NCBI RefSeq assembly: GCF_032854445.1 | Contig: NC_088296.1 | Span: 19,393,485 to 19,457,484, forward strand | Length of the DNA: 64,000 nt | Direction: 5' to 3' | From: Liolophura sinensis | Taxonomy: Eukaryota > Mollusca > Polyplacophora > Chitonida > Chitonidae | In this document: one piece after another, positions 34,103-43,927 of the stretch | Numbering within the stretch: position 1 is the stretch's first letter | Layout of the letters: the number at the start of each line of letters is the position of its first letter | Program-made: the position numbers and the translations under genes | The notes under the pieces: model-generated | The model's input: only the letters and a program-made list of their open reading frames with translations | Databases searched by the model: none | Told to the model about the DNA's origin: nothing

Positions 34103-34545
34103 ATGAAGCATGAAGCCAACAGCCCGGCCGATGCCAAGAGCCCGAACCCAGCCAAAAAGATGATGCACGGCAGCTCAGAGATAGGCTAGCGGCACTTGCG
34201 GTGGGTGGGCAGGCCAAGCGATATCTGGGAAAAGACGTAACAGCCGCTGAGATCGACGCCATGAGCGAAGAAGACGTTGAAAGGCTGTACTCCCGGTACG
34301 AGGCTAAGCTCGGTGCGCGGATGGTGAACGGTCTCGGAGGCATGGTCTTGAGATCATATGTAAGGGCGGCCAGCTGGCTCCTACCAATTTCACCCGAGAA
34401 TCGAACAATGCTTATGACACAGCTCGCCACCGACCCATTTGTTGAACAGGCGCTTAGCAGTGCTAGCTGCTGGCTATACTACTGCTATGGTAAGTACTTA
34501 GCAGTGCTAGCTGCTGGCTATACTACTGCTATGGTAAGTACTTAG
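34103..34545 (+). pseudogene. Polinton accessory protein, frameshifted by a 44-bp duplication
   Basis: ATG at 34103 gives a short basic N-terminus, then a frame change near 34165 leads to QLRDRLAALAVGGQAKRYLG, MSEEDVERLYSRYEAKLGAR and DPFVEQALSSASCWLYYCYG. A perfect 44-bp tandem duplication (34453-34496 and 34497-34540) then shifts the frame and scrambles the end. The family is conserved next to the ATPase in animal Polintons as I remember it, with hydrophobic C-terminal segments and unknown function. Confidence 0.6.
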
Positions 34546-34547
34546 CA
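34453..34547 (+). repeat. 44-bp tandem duplication inside a Polinton gene
   Basis: Two identical 44-bp units starting CTTAGCAGTGCTAGCTGCTG, plus a partial third CTTAGCA. A recent replication-slippage or repair event. Confidence 0.95.
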
Positions 34548-34611
34548 CCGTTAACCATGGCGCTGACCACTGCTGAGCACTGCTCATTTGAACACCACTG
34601 CTGTCCTAGAA

Positions 34612-35131
34612 ATGAGCCGTATGATCCAGAGGAACATGAGTACAGCGAATCCGGAAGGCCCGAAGGAAGCGGAGGGGGTAACAGCGGATTCTACGAATGA
34701 CGGCCCTGCGAAGAATCCCAAAAAAGTCGTTGCGGGTCGAGCGGGTGCTGCAGCGAGAAAGACCTAGGCTGAAAAGCTCAAGGACGAGCTTCGCGAGGCA
34801 AAGGCTGCTTTGCTTGGCGCAGCTGATTCCACCAAGAAACAGCCGAAGGAACCGGATTCTACGAAGGAGGGGGGAGCCACAGATTTTGCGAAGAAACCGA
34901 ATTCTACGAAGGCACACAAAATCATCCACTGGAGGGCGCCCCTGGCGTTATCAGCGTTGCCAGCCTTGCAGTGCTAATGTTGCTACGCTTGTGGCGCAGC
35001 CGCTATACAGCACATGCACGAGGTGCAAATATTACGCCGCAAAAAGATATCACGCCGCAAGAAAAGAATCTCCATTTGAATACACGTAGCGACCGTTTCT
35101 ATATACAGCAGCATGTCTACTCCACCCGGTG
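34612..35131 (+). pseudogene. Polinton coiled-coil, membrane-anchored accessory protein, broken
   Basis: ATG at 34612 gives a polar N-terminus rich in Pro, Glu and Asn, then VVAGRAGAAARKT, an in-frame TAG at 34765-34767, and the charged helix AEKLKDELREAKAALLGA. Internal repeats of DSTK and NSTK follow. A frame change near 34930 leads to EGAPGVISVASLAVLMLLRL, a probable transmembrane helix, and a tail ending at 35131 that overlaps the next gene. Function unknown. Confidence 0.5.
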
Positions 35132-35352
35132 ATGGAAAATTGCTAGTCAACGCGGCCTACCACGCCGCTGTGGTCTCTCTCCTGGCTACTGGGTACGCTC
35201 GTCTCGGCCAGATGTTCCTGAAAGGAGCCCTCCCGAAGCTGGACTTAACACCCCGTGACGTCGGCATGGTCATTGCAGATGTAGGCCTGGCCATGTTTTC
35301 GAAGGAACTGCTAATTAAACAAGGGCTATTTCCTCCCAATATAATCCAGTAG
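35113..35352 (+). CDS. Polinton small membrane-like protein (79 aa), intact
   Basis: Starts MSTPPGDGKLLVNAAYHAAV and contains two amphipathic or hydrophobic stretches (AAVVSLLATGYARLG and VGMVIADVGLAMFS). The frame is complete, with ATG at 35113 and TAG at 35350. Small proteins of this type stand between the ATPase and integrase in other animal Polintons as I recall them; function unknown. Between it and the integrase (35353-35540) no gene is visible, although complete elements usually have another small gene there. Confidence 0.6.
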   Translation: MSTPPGDGKLLVNAAYHAAVVSLLATGYARLGQMFLKGALPKLDLTPRDVGMVIADVGLAMFSKELLIKQGLFPPNIIQ

Positions 35353-35544
35353 TAATGGATTTACGGCATCGCAAAACTCACCAAGTAATCGAAACTAACT
35401 GTGCCGGACTCACCATCGAGCTCCTCGCCGTATGGCAGGCACGATCTTAGTAGTGAGGTGGTTCTGCGCACGCAAATACGCCGCGACGATTAACATCTTT
35501 TTCGTCGCAAATTTGTTAGAGGGCTGCTAGAATACCTTGATGAC

Positions 35545-36430
35545 ATGGCTAGTAAAGTGTCTGATCGCCTGGCTAATATCTACTACAGCCTTCGTGGGTT
35601 CTGCAAGAGCCGCGCGGCCATCCAGAAACTTGCCACTGCGGCTAAAGTCTCCAAAGATGTGGTCCGGGCCTGGCTGGAAAAGCAGGCTATCTGGCAGATA
35701 TACTTGCCCGGTCCCAGAAAAATACCGAGGTGTATGTTCGATGTTTCCACGCCGAATGACATCAACCAAGCCGATATTTCTACCACATGATCGGCGAGGC
35801 CGGAAGCTGTATAAGTACGCGCTGACAGTTGTTGATGTCGCTTCTCGCTACAAGGAGGCGGAACCTCTGGCTACTAAAGATTCCAAAGAAGTCGCTGATG
35901 CTCTCTCTCGCATTTACAAGCGGGGACCCCTGAGATGACCGAAGCTTCTCGAAGTTGACCCTGGGCGCGAGTTCATGGGTGCAGTGAGCCAACTGCTGGC
36001 CAAACATGATGTCACAGACCGCCGAGGCCGCGTGGATAACCACCGAGACCAAGGCATAGTGGAGCGTTTCAACCGTACTCTGGCTGAGCGGCTCTTTGAA
36101 CATCAGTACGCCAATGAGATGCGCCTCCCTCCCGAACATCGGTCTACTGAATGGGTGGCTCGGCTGCCCTCTGTTGTGGCCGCTCTGAATAACGAGACAA
36201 CGAGACTGATCGGTAAAAAGCTGAAAGACGTCATCAAGGCACAAGAGGTGCCACATAAGCCTTCCTCGACGGTTCGCGGTCGCCCCTTTGACCTTAATGA
36301 GCGGAAGATGCCCTTGCTGTACTATCTAGACGATACGTCGGATGGCCCGCGACGGGGCTTCGTTCGTGAAGAGTTGCTTATAGTGCCTCCCGATACTCAG
36401 CTTCCCCCGGATGGGGTTATACGGCGCTAG
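35545..36430 (+). pseudogene. Polinton integrase (retroviral DDE type), broken
   Basis: ATG at 35545. The N-terminal helix-turn-helix-like region is ANIYYSLRGFCKSRAAIQKL. The catalytic core shows first Asp in NQADI, second Asp in EVDPGREF and Glu in GIVERFNRTL. A frameshift lies just after the first Asp (about 35779) and an in-frame TGA at 35936-35938 just before the second. The C-terminal part (LLYYLDDTSDGPRRGFVREE) is chromo- or SH3-like. It would insert the element and produce the 6-bp target duplication. It is convergent with polymerase B. Confidence 0.88.
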
Positions 36431-39400
36431 TAGTTCCTCGAAGAGGATGTCCATTCCAGCCCATCCTACGGGCGCCGCATCTCTATGGCCATAAGCCAAG
36501 GTGTGGACACCATCTTCGGCGACCCAGCGCTTACTATCGAAGGCGGACAGTGAGACCTTATTGAAGTGCTGCCCATAGATATGGTGGCGCTCTGATCGCA
36601 GCACGTCCATACCGTGGCGGAAGATCTTCTTCTCGAAGAGGGCCTCTTTGTACTGCTTATGGCAGTGCTTAACTCTATTTTTAACGCCCTTGGCCTTCTT
36701 AATGTTGGCTCCGCCGGCCTCCAGAATGGACTACTTCTTGGGGCGCAGACCAATGTATTCGGCGATCGGCCGCCCCGCGCACTCGTCCTTCATTTTCCCC
36801 AAGACCTTCATATTTGCTACGCCGTGCAGGGGTGGTCTTGGGGGTAATCTGAGGTGTCGTACAGGTTTGCATTCTCAGCCATATCCCTATAAACATCCTT
36901 AGTCTGAATCTCGAGTAGCAGACTATCCGTGTCAGTGTAGAGGAGCTGGCAGCGCTCTACGTATTGGGCCTTCATGTGGTTGTAGTAGAAGTCGTACATC
37001 AGTTGCTTGGAGAGATCTAGAATGCTCATGCCAACATAGATAGGTCGGTTTAGGACTAGATGGGTCTTGTGCATCTGAAACGCTGCAAGGTCATCATCAA
37101 ATATATATGCCCGTGCGGAGCTCGGGCTGGCTATCAAGAGTCGGAGCTTGTCGTCTTCTCCAGAGCGTACCAGCTTGACGTACACACGCTTCCGAAGGTT
37201 CTCCATAGTTTTTCCGAAGAAGAAGTTGTTCATTAGCTTGTACAGATGCTTCCCGAATTTACTCGCGGCCGTTTTTCGAAGCTCGGTGCTCATCCTGATA
37301 TAGGGTTCCATCCAAGGGCTCTGGGCGAATCTCATGTCCCGGTGAACCTTTGTCAGGCGCATTCCCAGAGATAGATACAGCTGTAGGTTCCTGTAGTGCA
37401 GGACGTACCGTTCCTTGTTCCGGAGGTTGGGGACCAGCTTTTCGACCTCGGTAGGCGATTTCTTACCGAGAAGACCGTGCTGATAGTCGGACATCCACTC
37501 CTTCTGGACCACCAGACGCTCCGGGGCTAATGGGTATCCGTTATGTGCGTTATGTAGGTCGGCCGGATACTCTAGGTCGACTTCGAAGATGTAACCGGGA
37601 GGACTATCGTGGGGTGGGTAGCAATCGCTTCACCGAGACGCTGGGCGTCACCTACCCACTTAAAGCCGCCCGTTGGAAGAAACTGACTCATAGCCCAGCC
37701 ATATAGATTATTGGCGTCTAGGTATTGGATGTAGCTGTTTGGAATTTCCGGGTTGTATCCCTCCACCTGCGGATTATTGGCTTTGACGTATCGCTTACTT
37801 ACCATGGAGATACCTCCTTGCAACCCCTTCTCAATGAAGAGATGTTGGTCGTAGTCCGTCAACAGCTCCAGCTCTACCCTGGTCTTCTTGAACACCGCAT
37901 CCCATGAGAGACCTGGGCTCGTAAAATAGTGAGCGGGGTCCAATCCATACTGCTGTGAACAAGTCTTCCGGAAGGCCTCAAACACATCAGCTAATAGGAG
38001 CACGTCTGTGCGGCAGTAAAGGTCTGTGTAGTCTCCCAGATTGATGCAGTCAAATACCTTTCATACCTGTTGAGCATGGATGTAGTCCTCATCGCTAATG
38101 CCTGAGACTGTGAGCTTACTGTAGAAAGCCTCTTTGGTTAGGAGGCTGGACTCGTCAAAGCGCTCCCAGGAGTCCATATACTCATAGGGGTAGACACCCT
38201 TGCGCATGCGTTTTTCTTTGGCAGGCTCATACCGGGCTGTGATGTGGAAAGCCTCAGGTTTGTTGGCCTCTACCAGATTGTCAAGGGAAGTCGGTAAGAA
38301 TTGAACGCAGTCGATGAAGCGGAGCTGCCCCAGCGAGAAGGAGATGCGGCCCTCCACCTTACTTATGGTTTGCATCAAGAGGTGCCTGTCGTAGCCCCGT
38401 AGGTTGTGGAAGACTACTGGTATGGCTGTCTTAGGACCCAGCCGCAACTTTAGGTTGCATACGTTATGGGCCGAGCCTCTGTACTTGCCGGTAATATGGC
38501 AGTGATCGCGCACAGAATCGACACCTAGAGGCTTCTTACACACGTGACAGGTTGTGGCGTTGTTGTGGGCCTGCCAGTCCTGGGGAGTTAGCTAAAACAT
38601 CTTTGATTTCCCGACCCTCCTGCTGGAGAGCTCTGAGGAAGTGTTTCGTCGCGTTAGGGCATCTGCATTCCACGGGGTGTTTTGTGTGGCCGTCACAACG
38701 CACCACAACATAGCAGTAACTGCAGGGCTCGTGGTGCTGAGTCTTTTGAGTGTTGCTCTCGGTAGGTGACGCGGGTGGGCCTTCAACCTTTTTGGTCAGA
38801 GCCTCAAAGTCGGCATATATGATGAACGGAGCCGGTAGCTGTTTGTGGTGGTTCTGAAAGGTGAACTTGTTTTCCCCCTCCTGGGGCATTTCCACCCTCA
38901 CCGCTGTCTGGCCAATCCCACGGCATTCCGGCCTATGCTCCTCGAGCAGATCCTCCCTTGTGTAACCGTGTAGACAACGCTCGCAGAAGTGTTTGCGATT
39001 TGGTGCCTTACTTTCTTGGAACAGGAGACGGTTGAGATCTTTTATCCACGTATAATGGAATTTGTCTGCCTTCCCAATCAGCAGCAGATTGATTCGGGGC
39101 GTGTCACCGGGCTGCTTGCTGAGACGATGCACGATCACACCCTTGTCCCACCCGAACACGTTGATGGCGAGGTCGTTCTTTCTCTCCACTTTAGGGATCT
39201 GAGAGATGGGTGTGGGGGCGTCGATCCCCCCAAAGTCAAGACCATCATTGGGGGGATACATTGTTGGTCTCTGGGGGTTTCTGGCGGCTGGAAAAAAAGC
39301 AGACCGGAGTGCCCATCGGAGGCAGTCGTCGTCTTTGTTCTTCACGTTGATGACTGCTTTCTTGTTACTCACGGCTGAAGGTAGGGGGATGTAGGACGCG

Positions 39401-39680
39401 TCTCTCAGTGGCTGATACCTTGCAATGTCAAGCCAGAGTGTTTGCACGCTATTTACAGCCCACCCTGACCCTCGCTGCGTCCATTTTTCTAGCGCCTCCT
39501 GGATGGTGGGGAAGACCTTATCTAGAGCCCCGTCAATGTCACCGATCTCTAGGAGGGCCTCCTGTTTGCTGTGGAGAACTGGGCTGGTATACTCTTCATT
39601 TCCATCGGCATGGGCCTTTCGCAACTGAACCCTGAGGCCTAGTTGGAACTTAACCCCGTTGAGTGCCAGGATCTCTTATT
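36430..39680 (-). pseudogene. Polinton protein-primed DNA polymerase B, broken
   Basis: About 1,050 codons on the minus strand. Motifs in order: an N-terminal domain with DDDCLRWALRSAFFP; a CERCLHGYTREDLLEEHRPE zinc-finger-like segment; ExoI in IIYADFEAL; ExoII-like FHNLRGYDRHLLMQ; motif A-like YLDANNLYGWAMSQFLP; motif C in LYTDTDSLLLEI; and C-terminal LRSERHHIYGQHFNKVSLS. Breaks include a frameshift near 38540, an in-frame TGA at 38061-38063, a frameshift near 37600 and one or more after 36820. The real start is probably upstream of 39624, at or near the end of the preceding gene. It replicates the element from a terminal protein primer. No intact enzyme remains. Confidence 0.92.
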
Positions 39681-40017
39681 CTAACTTCTGGCGAATAATG
39701 GCTCGAATTTCTTCTAAGAAGGCTACTGGGCCCGTCCAAACGCCTTTGGGTGCGCCCATCTGCCAGGCCCTGCCGGTGTTAATGAATTCTAGTTTCTTTT
39801 CACCCTGTATTCCGCCTAGCAATTCATCCAACTCCTCGTTACTGAGGGGATTCTTGATGTCTTGCAGCCGCTTCCACTCAGCCACAGCCGTTTTATGCCT
39901 GTCGAGGATACCCTGCAATACTTCCAAGGCATTGCGGGACCGTGGGTACTTGGGCCGCACACCTAGGAGCGTCTCAAACTCCTCCCGTAGTGCTCGCGTT
40001 TTTCAATGGTGCCTCAT
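39676..40017 (-). pseudogene. Polinton N-terminal paralog gene 2
   Basis: Minus-strand gene starting at ATG 40017, with a TGA four codons later. The open part continues from ALREEFETLLGVRPKYPRSR to the end IRAIIRQKLE at 39676. Its first 50 residues are paralogous to the neighbouring gene (40134-40571). The C-terminal half (GIQGEKKLEFINTGRAWQMG) is unrelated. Function unknown. A leader repeat shared with the neighbour lies just upstream. Confidence 0.6.
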
Positions 40018-40160
40018 TGTACGCGCCGTATGCCTAGTGGCGATGTCTCACTAATATGAAAAATTTCCATAGCCGCCCGATGTTTGTACTCGCCGTTGTG
40101 CAATATCGTCGTATGCCTGGTGGTGGTGTCTCTCTAATATGAAATTTCGATAGCCGCCAG
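40013..40160 (-). promoter_or_regulatory. Two copies of the Polinton leader repeat
   Basis: On the minus strand two units of 60-75 nt (40160-40088 and 40076-40013) share CATATTAGTGAGACATC or CATATTAGAGAGACACC, CATACGRCG and GTACAA directly before an ATG or former ATG. A third copy lies at 40630-40556 before the paralogous gene. Probably promoter plus 5' leader. Confidence 0.6.
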
Positions 40161-40571
40161 CGGTTTGAACTCGTCCAAGAAAGCCTTGCGCCTCCGCTGC
40201 CTTCCACACGTCTGGACATTATGATATCCACAGGCCCCGCAAAGCCGAAATTGGTTTTTAACGCCCCGACCACAGTGAATACATGGCTGGGTGCCAGGAC
40301 CTTTCCGCAGACGGTATAGGTGGAAGCCGCAGTACTCCCCCAGAAAACTCTTACCACAGAGCTCCGTGAAGCCGATGAGAAGCCACCGGCAATTATTGAG
40401 ACTCTTTGGCATGTTGTCTTGCTTCCCAGTCGTTTTATACCTGTCGAGGAACCCCAGCAATTCTTCCAAGGCAATGCGGGACCGTGGGTACCTGGGCCGC
40501 ACGCCTATGAGCGTCTCATAATCCTCCCGTAGTGCTCGTGCTTCTTGGTGATTGGTCATTGTACTCGCCAT
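40134..40571 (-). CDS. Polinton zinc-ribbon-like paralog gene 1 (146 aa)
   Basis: ATG at 40571 (MASTMTNHQEARALREDYET), intact to the stop at 40134. The N-terminal helical segment ETLIGVRPRYPRSRIALEEL is paralogous to the next gene. The C-terminal part has ELCGKSFLGEYCGFHLYRLR, then CIHC and CGAC pairs that look like a zinc ribbon, and a basic tail QRRRKAF. A DNA- or RNA-binding role is possible. It lies at the right terminus, transcribed inward, preceded by the third leader repeat. One of the few undamaged genes of this copy. Confidence 0.65.
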   Translation of the reverse strand: MASTMTNHQEARALREDYETLIGVRPRYPRSRIALEELLGFLDRYKTTGKQDNMPKSLNNCRWLLIGFTELCGKSFLGEYCGFHLYRLRKGPGTQPCIHCGRGVKNQFRLCGACGYHNVQTCGRQRRRKAFLDEFKPLAAIEISY

Positions 40572-40630
40572 TTTGCAATATCGCCGTATGTCTAGTTGCG
40601 ATGTCTCTCTAATATGAAATTTAGATAGCT
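40556..40630 (-). promoter_or_regulatory. Third copy of the Polinton leader repeat
   Basis: Minus strand: GCTATCTAAATTTCATATTA, GAGAGACATCGCAAC, CATACGGCGATATTGCAAA, then ATGGCGAGTACAATG, the start of the zinc-ribbon gene. It aligns with the two copies at 40013-40160. Confidence 0.65.
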
Positions 40631-40753
40631 CCGCTGGGGAGCTGGGGGCCTCTATTTGTTCTGGGGAGGGCCCCAAGGGGAGGGTGCGCCAGAACCTATA
40701 GTGTGTATACGCCTCGAGATGGGGCTGGGAGCCCCTATTTGCCAGGGGGATTT
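40631..40753 (-). repeat. Polinton right terminal region
   Basis: Reverse-complemented from 40747 it reads CCCTGGCAAATAGGGGCTCC, then CAGCCCCATCTCGAGGCGTA, a 9-bp insertion relative to the left end, then GGTTCTGGCGCACCCT. Block B (GGGGCCCTCCCCAGAACAAA) lies further inside. The outermost sequence matching the left AGTAGTATGC end and the C run is missing. Confidence 0.85.
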
Positions 40754-41029
40754 GCCTGGTCTTTGTTTTGGTTACAATGATTGAGTTGCATGTGTAATTT
40801 GAATAACTTTCTGTCTGCAAACTATATAGAAAATTACAACGTGTAATATATCAAGTGAGCGCTTGGGGTTTAATGTCGTACTGAACGATTTTTCAGTCAT
40901 ATGACGATAAAGTATTTATTTATTTATTTTTTTTTTGGTGTTTAAGCCTGGTTTTTGGTGTTTAAGCCTCGTTGGTGGAAAATGATACAGGCTTAATATC
41001 ATAACATTTTTCCGCCCTATCGGGCATGT

Positions 41030-41802
41030 TGTTACGACCCAAACTGTCTGTATTATAAAGAGATGGCTTCTTCGAAATACACGACAGTTTACCCGCACAA
41101 AAAAGTAACCAAAACCAGCAGATTTTATTTTACAACAATTTATCAGCTTAACAAGGACAGATAATAAGACTTATACAAATACTAAAGTACTTAAGTTTAA
41201 CAAGAAAGGATAGCAGTATCTATACAAATACTAAGGTACTTACGGTGTCAAGTCCAAGCGGATGCATATATTCCACAATATATATATACCACACAGGCAT
41301 AAATGCTCAGAGGCAAATTCACAAGAGGGAAAATCCACAGTATAACTGAGTGTATCACGAAATACACACAAAATTCCACAGACAAGGTCCGTGTACTAAT
41401 AAGCACTGTGTATACAAGAGCACAAATTAAACATACAAGTTCAGACTGAACAAGTGCTCGGTGGAGATAGGATATAACAAAGCCAGAGGCTATAAAGACA
41501 CCAAAATTCAGCACAAAAGGCCTACTAAAGTAATACACAGCGAAAGCATCCAAACTCTCAATAATTCTCCTTTCTCTCCGTTCTCTGTTCTCTCCGTTTA
41601 ACCTGCTTTCATAGGTCTGATATAGCCTGGTGGAATTGTCCAGAATAAGACAATTCCTGAACACTTGATGTAAACAAACAGGCACCGAACTGAGCGCATT
41701 CTGGAATATTCTAAGGTAGAGGCAGACAGCAGGCGCTGAACTCAGCGTATGTAAACAGTGGCAAGCTAAATTTAGAAACTGACGGCAGTCGTGCACATAA
41801 CA
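41030..41802 (-). repeat. 3' LTR of the Gypsy element
   Basis: 773 bp, TG...CA type on both strands. Reading the minus strand, one frame stays open through most of it (185 codons to 41248); the same frame is cut by one TGA in the 5' LTR. An AAGGGTGAGTG purine-rich stretch (41813-41803) directly precedes it and is the likely polypurine tract. Confidence 0.93.
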
Positions 41803-41929
41803 CACTCACCCTTCAAAAAAAAAGTTTTCCTAACTTTTTTTTACTTACAATAGATGTTAAACAATATATGTCAAACAATAATATATACAACACTGTAAAA
41901 CCACATGTAATTAAACATTTATACACAAT

Positions 41930-42946
41930 TTATACACGAGACAAGCAGTCTGCAATAACATTATCTTTTCCGTTTACATGTTTGATTTTAAAATTGTATC
42001 CCTGCAACAATAAACTCCACCGTAACAATCTCTGATTCTTTCCCTTAACTTTCTGTAGAAACACAAGTGGATTGTGATCAGTATTTACAATCACAGGTTG
42101 TCTCGAAGCTGTTACATAAACTTCAAAATGTTGTAGAGCTAAAATAACAGACAAACATTCTTTTTCAACAGTTGAATAATTTCTCTGAAACTTGTTAAGC
42201 TTACGGGAAAAGAAACAAACTGGATGATCAACACCAAGATTGTCCTCCTGAAGTAAAACAGCACCTACAGCAACATAGTGAAAAATGACATCAGTTCTTG
42301 GTGGTATATCCGGAAACAAATGTGAAAACTCAAAAACAATTTCAGACCGTTGCTGTTGCTGAATGGGTTTCAGATTTTGCAGTTTAGAATCAAGTTGTTT
42401 TAAGACATCTGAATTCTGAAGCTTCGAAGAATTGACCTTAGAATCAACCAACTGTTCGCCAATATCACCTATATTACAGCAACTCTGGTAAATGTCACTT
42501 ATGTTTATATAGGGTTTCAGGATGTTAATATGACATAACTGACTTGATTTGCACCAATGAGGTGTTTTAACAACATAGCCAAGCTCACTCAGCTTTTTGT
42601 CAACAACATATGGACCAAAATATCTGATATCAAAGCATTTACCACGTACAGGTAACAATACTAAAACTTTCTGACCAGGTTGAAATGACCGAACAACAGA
42701 TTTCTCATCATATCTACGTTTCATATTCTTCTGAGTACATTCAACATTGGCCTCAGCCAACCCACATGCCCTGACAAGCTTAGCACGAAAATCAGACACA
42801 TAATCCAAAAGACCTACATTACTTGTGTCATCATTGAGAAACTGTTCCTTGTAAATTAACAAAGGTCCTCCAACAGTATGTCCAAATACTAAATCAAATG
42901 GACTGAAACCCAATGATTCTTGTACTGACTCACGAACAGCAAACAT
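41930..42946 (-). pseudogene. Gypsy integrase C-terminus fused to RNase H after RT deletion
   Basis: Open frame of 338 codons. It starts within the integrase core (MFAVRESVQESLGFSPFDLV). A GPY/F-like segment RGKCFDIRYFGPYVVDKKL follows, then a linker with QQQQRSEIVFEFSHLFPDIP that normally leads into reverse transcriptase. Instead the sequence passes directly to AVGAVLLQEDN and the RNase H domain: FFSRKLNKFQRNYSTVEKEC, NTDHNPLVFLQ, and C-terminal GKDNVIADCLSRV. All RT fingers and palm motifs (including the YxDD box) are absent. The join keeps the frame, so a fused protein could be made if the upstream stop is bypassed. Confidence 0.88.
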
Positions 42947-43024
42947 AAGAAATGGAATACCTTCATCCCAGTCTTTCTCTGTATCATAACAATAAGTCTT
43001 AATCGTGTTCTTTAATGTTTGATG

Positions 43025-43927
43025 AAATCTCTCAATTGCACCTTGACTTTTCGGGTGGTAGGCAGACGACTTTTATTGTCCAATGCCCAACTGGTACATA
43101 ACTTGCCGAAAAATACCAGACATAAAGTTTGAACCTTGATCAGACTGTATGGATTTGGGTAAACCAAACAGAGTAAAAAACCTTGTTAAAGCTTTGACAA
43201 CAGACTTGGTGTTTATATTCCTTAAAGGAACAGCTTCGGGAAATCTGGTTGCTGTACACATAATAGTTAACACATATTGATTCCCAGACTTCGTCTTAGG
43301 TAGAGAGCCTACACAATCAATCACTATTTTGCTGAATGGCTCTTGAAAAGCTGGTACAGGCTCTAATGGTGCCTTAGGAATAGTCTGATTAGGCTTACCC
43401 ACTACCTGGCATGTAGGACATGATTTACAAAACTGGGTTACATCTCCCTTTAATCCTGGCCAAAAGAAGTGGTTCAGTATCCTGTAGTAGGTCTTGTGAT
43501 GTTTAAGAGCCCAGTCATCATCAACAGATACATCAGGTGGTCTCCATTTACGCATAAGTATATCAGACTTGACATAATAACACACAGGTTCAGATGAAAT
43601 AACACAATCATCGAGAGCTCTGTCAAACAAACATGAAACTTCCGGATCTTTATGCTGTTCAGTTACAAGCTGATGTTTAGAAACATGTGATATGTCACTA
43701 GGTGTACAATGGTCTGATTCATCATTATCAATGCAGTCGCCTTGAGTAAACATTTGTGTAAGAAATGTATCTTGTAAGTCCGTTACTGTGTTTTTGTCGT
43801 AATCAGAAAGTTTGTTTGACATAGACCTTGTTACAGCACAAGAGGGATACAAATCTGGAATTTCTTTCTCAACAGGATCAACAGTTTGATTCAAACAAGA
43901 TTTATCAGTCACAGTAGGATTAAACAT
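43025..43927 (-). pseudogene. Gypsy integrase (zinc-binding and catalytic core), one in-frame stop
   Basis: Starts with an ATG overlapping the gag-protease stop in TAATG (43929-43925). An N-terminal spacer of about 130 aa is followed by the H-H-C-C zinc domain (HHKTYYRILNHFFWPGLKGD, then CKSCPTC). The catalytic core has the first Asp in IVIDCVGSLP and the second in SIQSDQGSNFMSG. A TAA at 43075-43073 stops the frame. The same frame continues with SSAYHP and the catalytic Glu in GAIERF, into the frame ending at 41930. So integrase and RNase H were one ORF, broken by a single stop. Confidence 0.88.

Larger units (their letters stand above)
27914..40753. mobile_element. Polinton/Maverick DNA transposon, decayed
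   Basis: Self-synthesising virus-like transposon. It encodes a protein-primed family B DNA polymerase, a retroviral-type integrase, an FtsK-type packaging ATPase and a double jelly-roll capsid protein. The left end begins AGTAGTATGC. The subterminal inverted repeat pairs 28021-28085 with 40747-40676. The host sequence TATATACTGG|TCTTTG, intact at 23180 and nearly intact at 48146, is split by the element. The expected 6-bp target duplication is only four of six identical (TACTGG and GCCTGG). At about 12.8 kb it is shorter than typical copies (15-20 kb). The adenain-type protease gene usual in complete elements was not found. Every large gene is broken, so the copy is inactive. Confidence 0.93.

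Noticed and set aside
28219-36430. Adenain-type cysteine protease of Polintons
   Set aside because: Looked for a His-Asp/Glu-Cys protease in the structural-gene region; none could be recognised, so it is not annotated.
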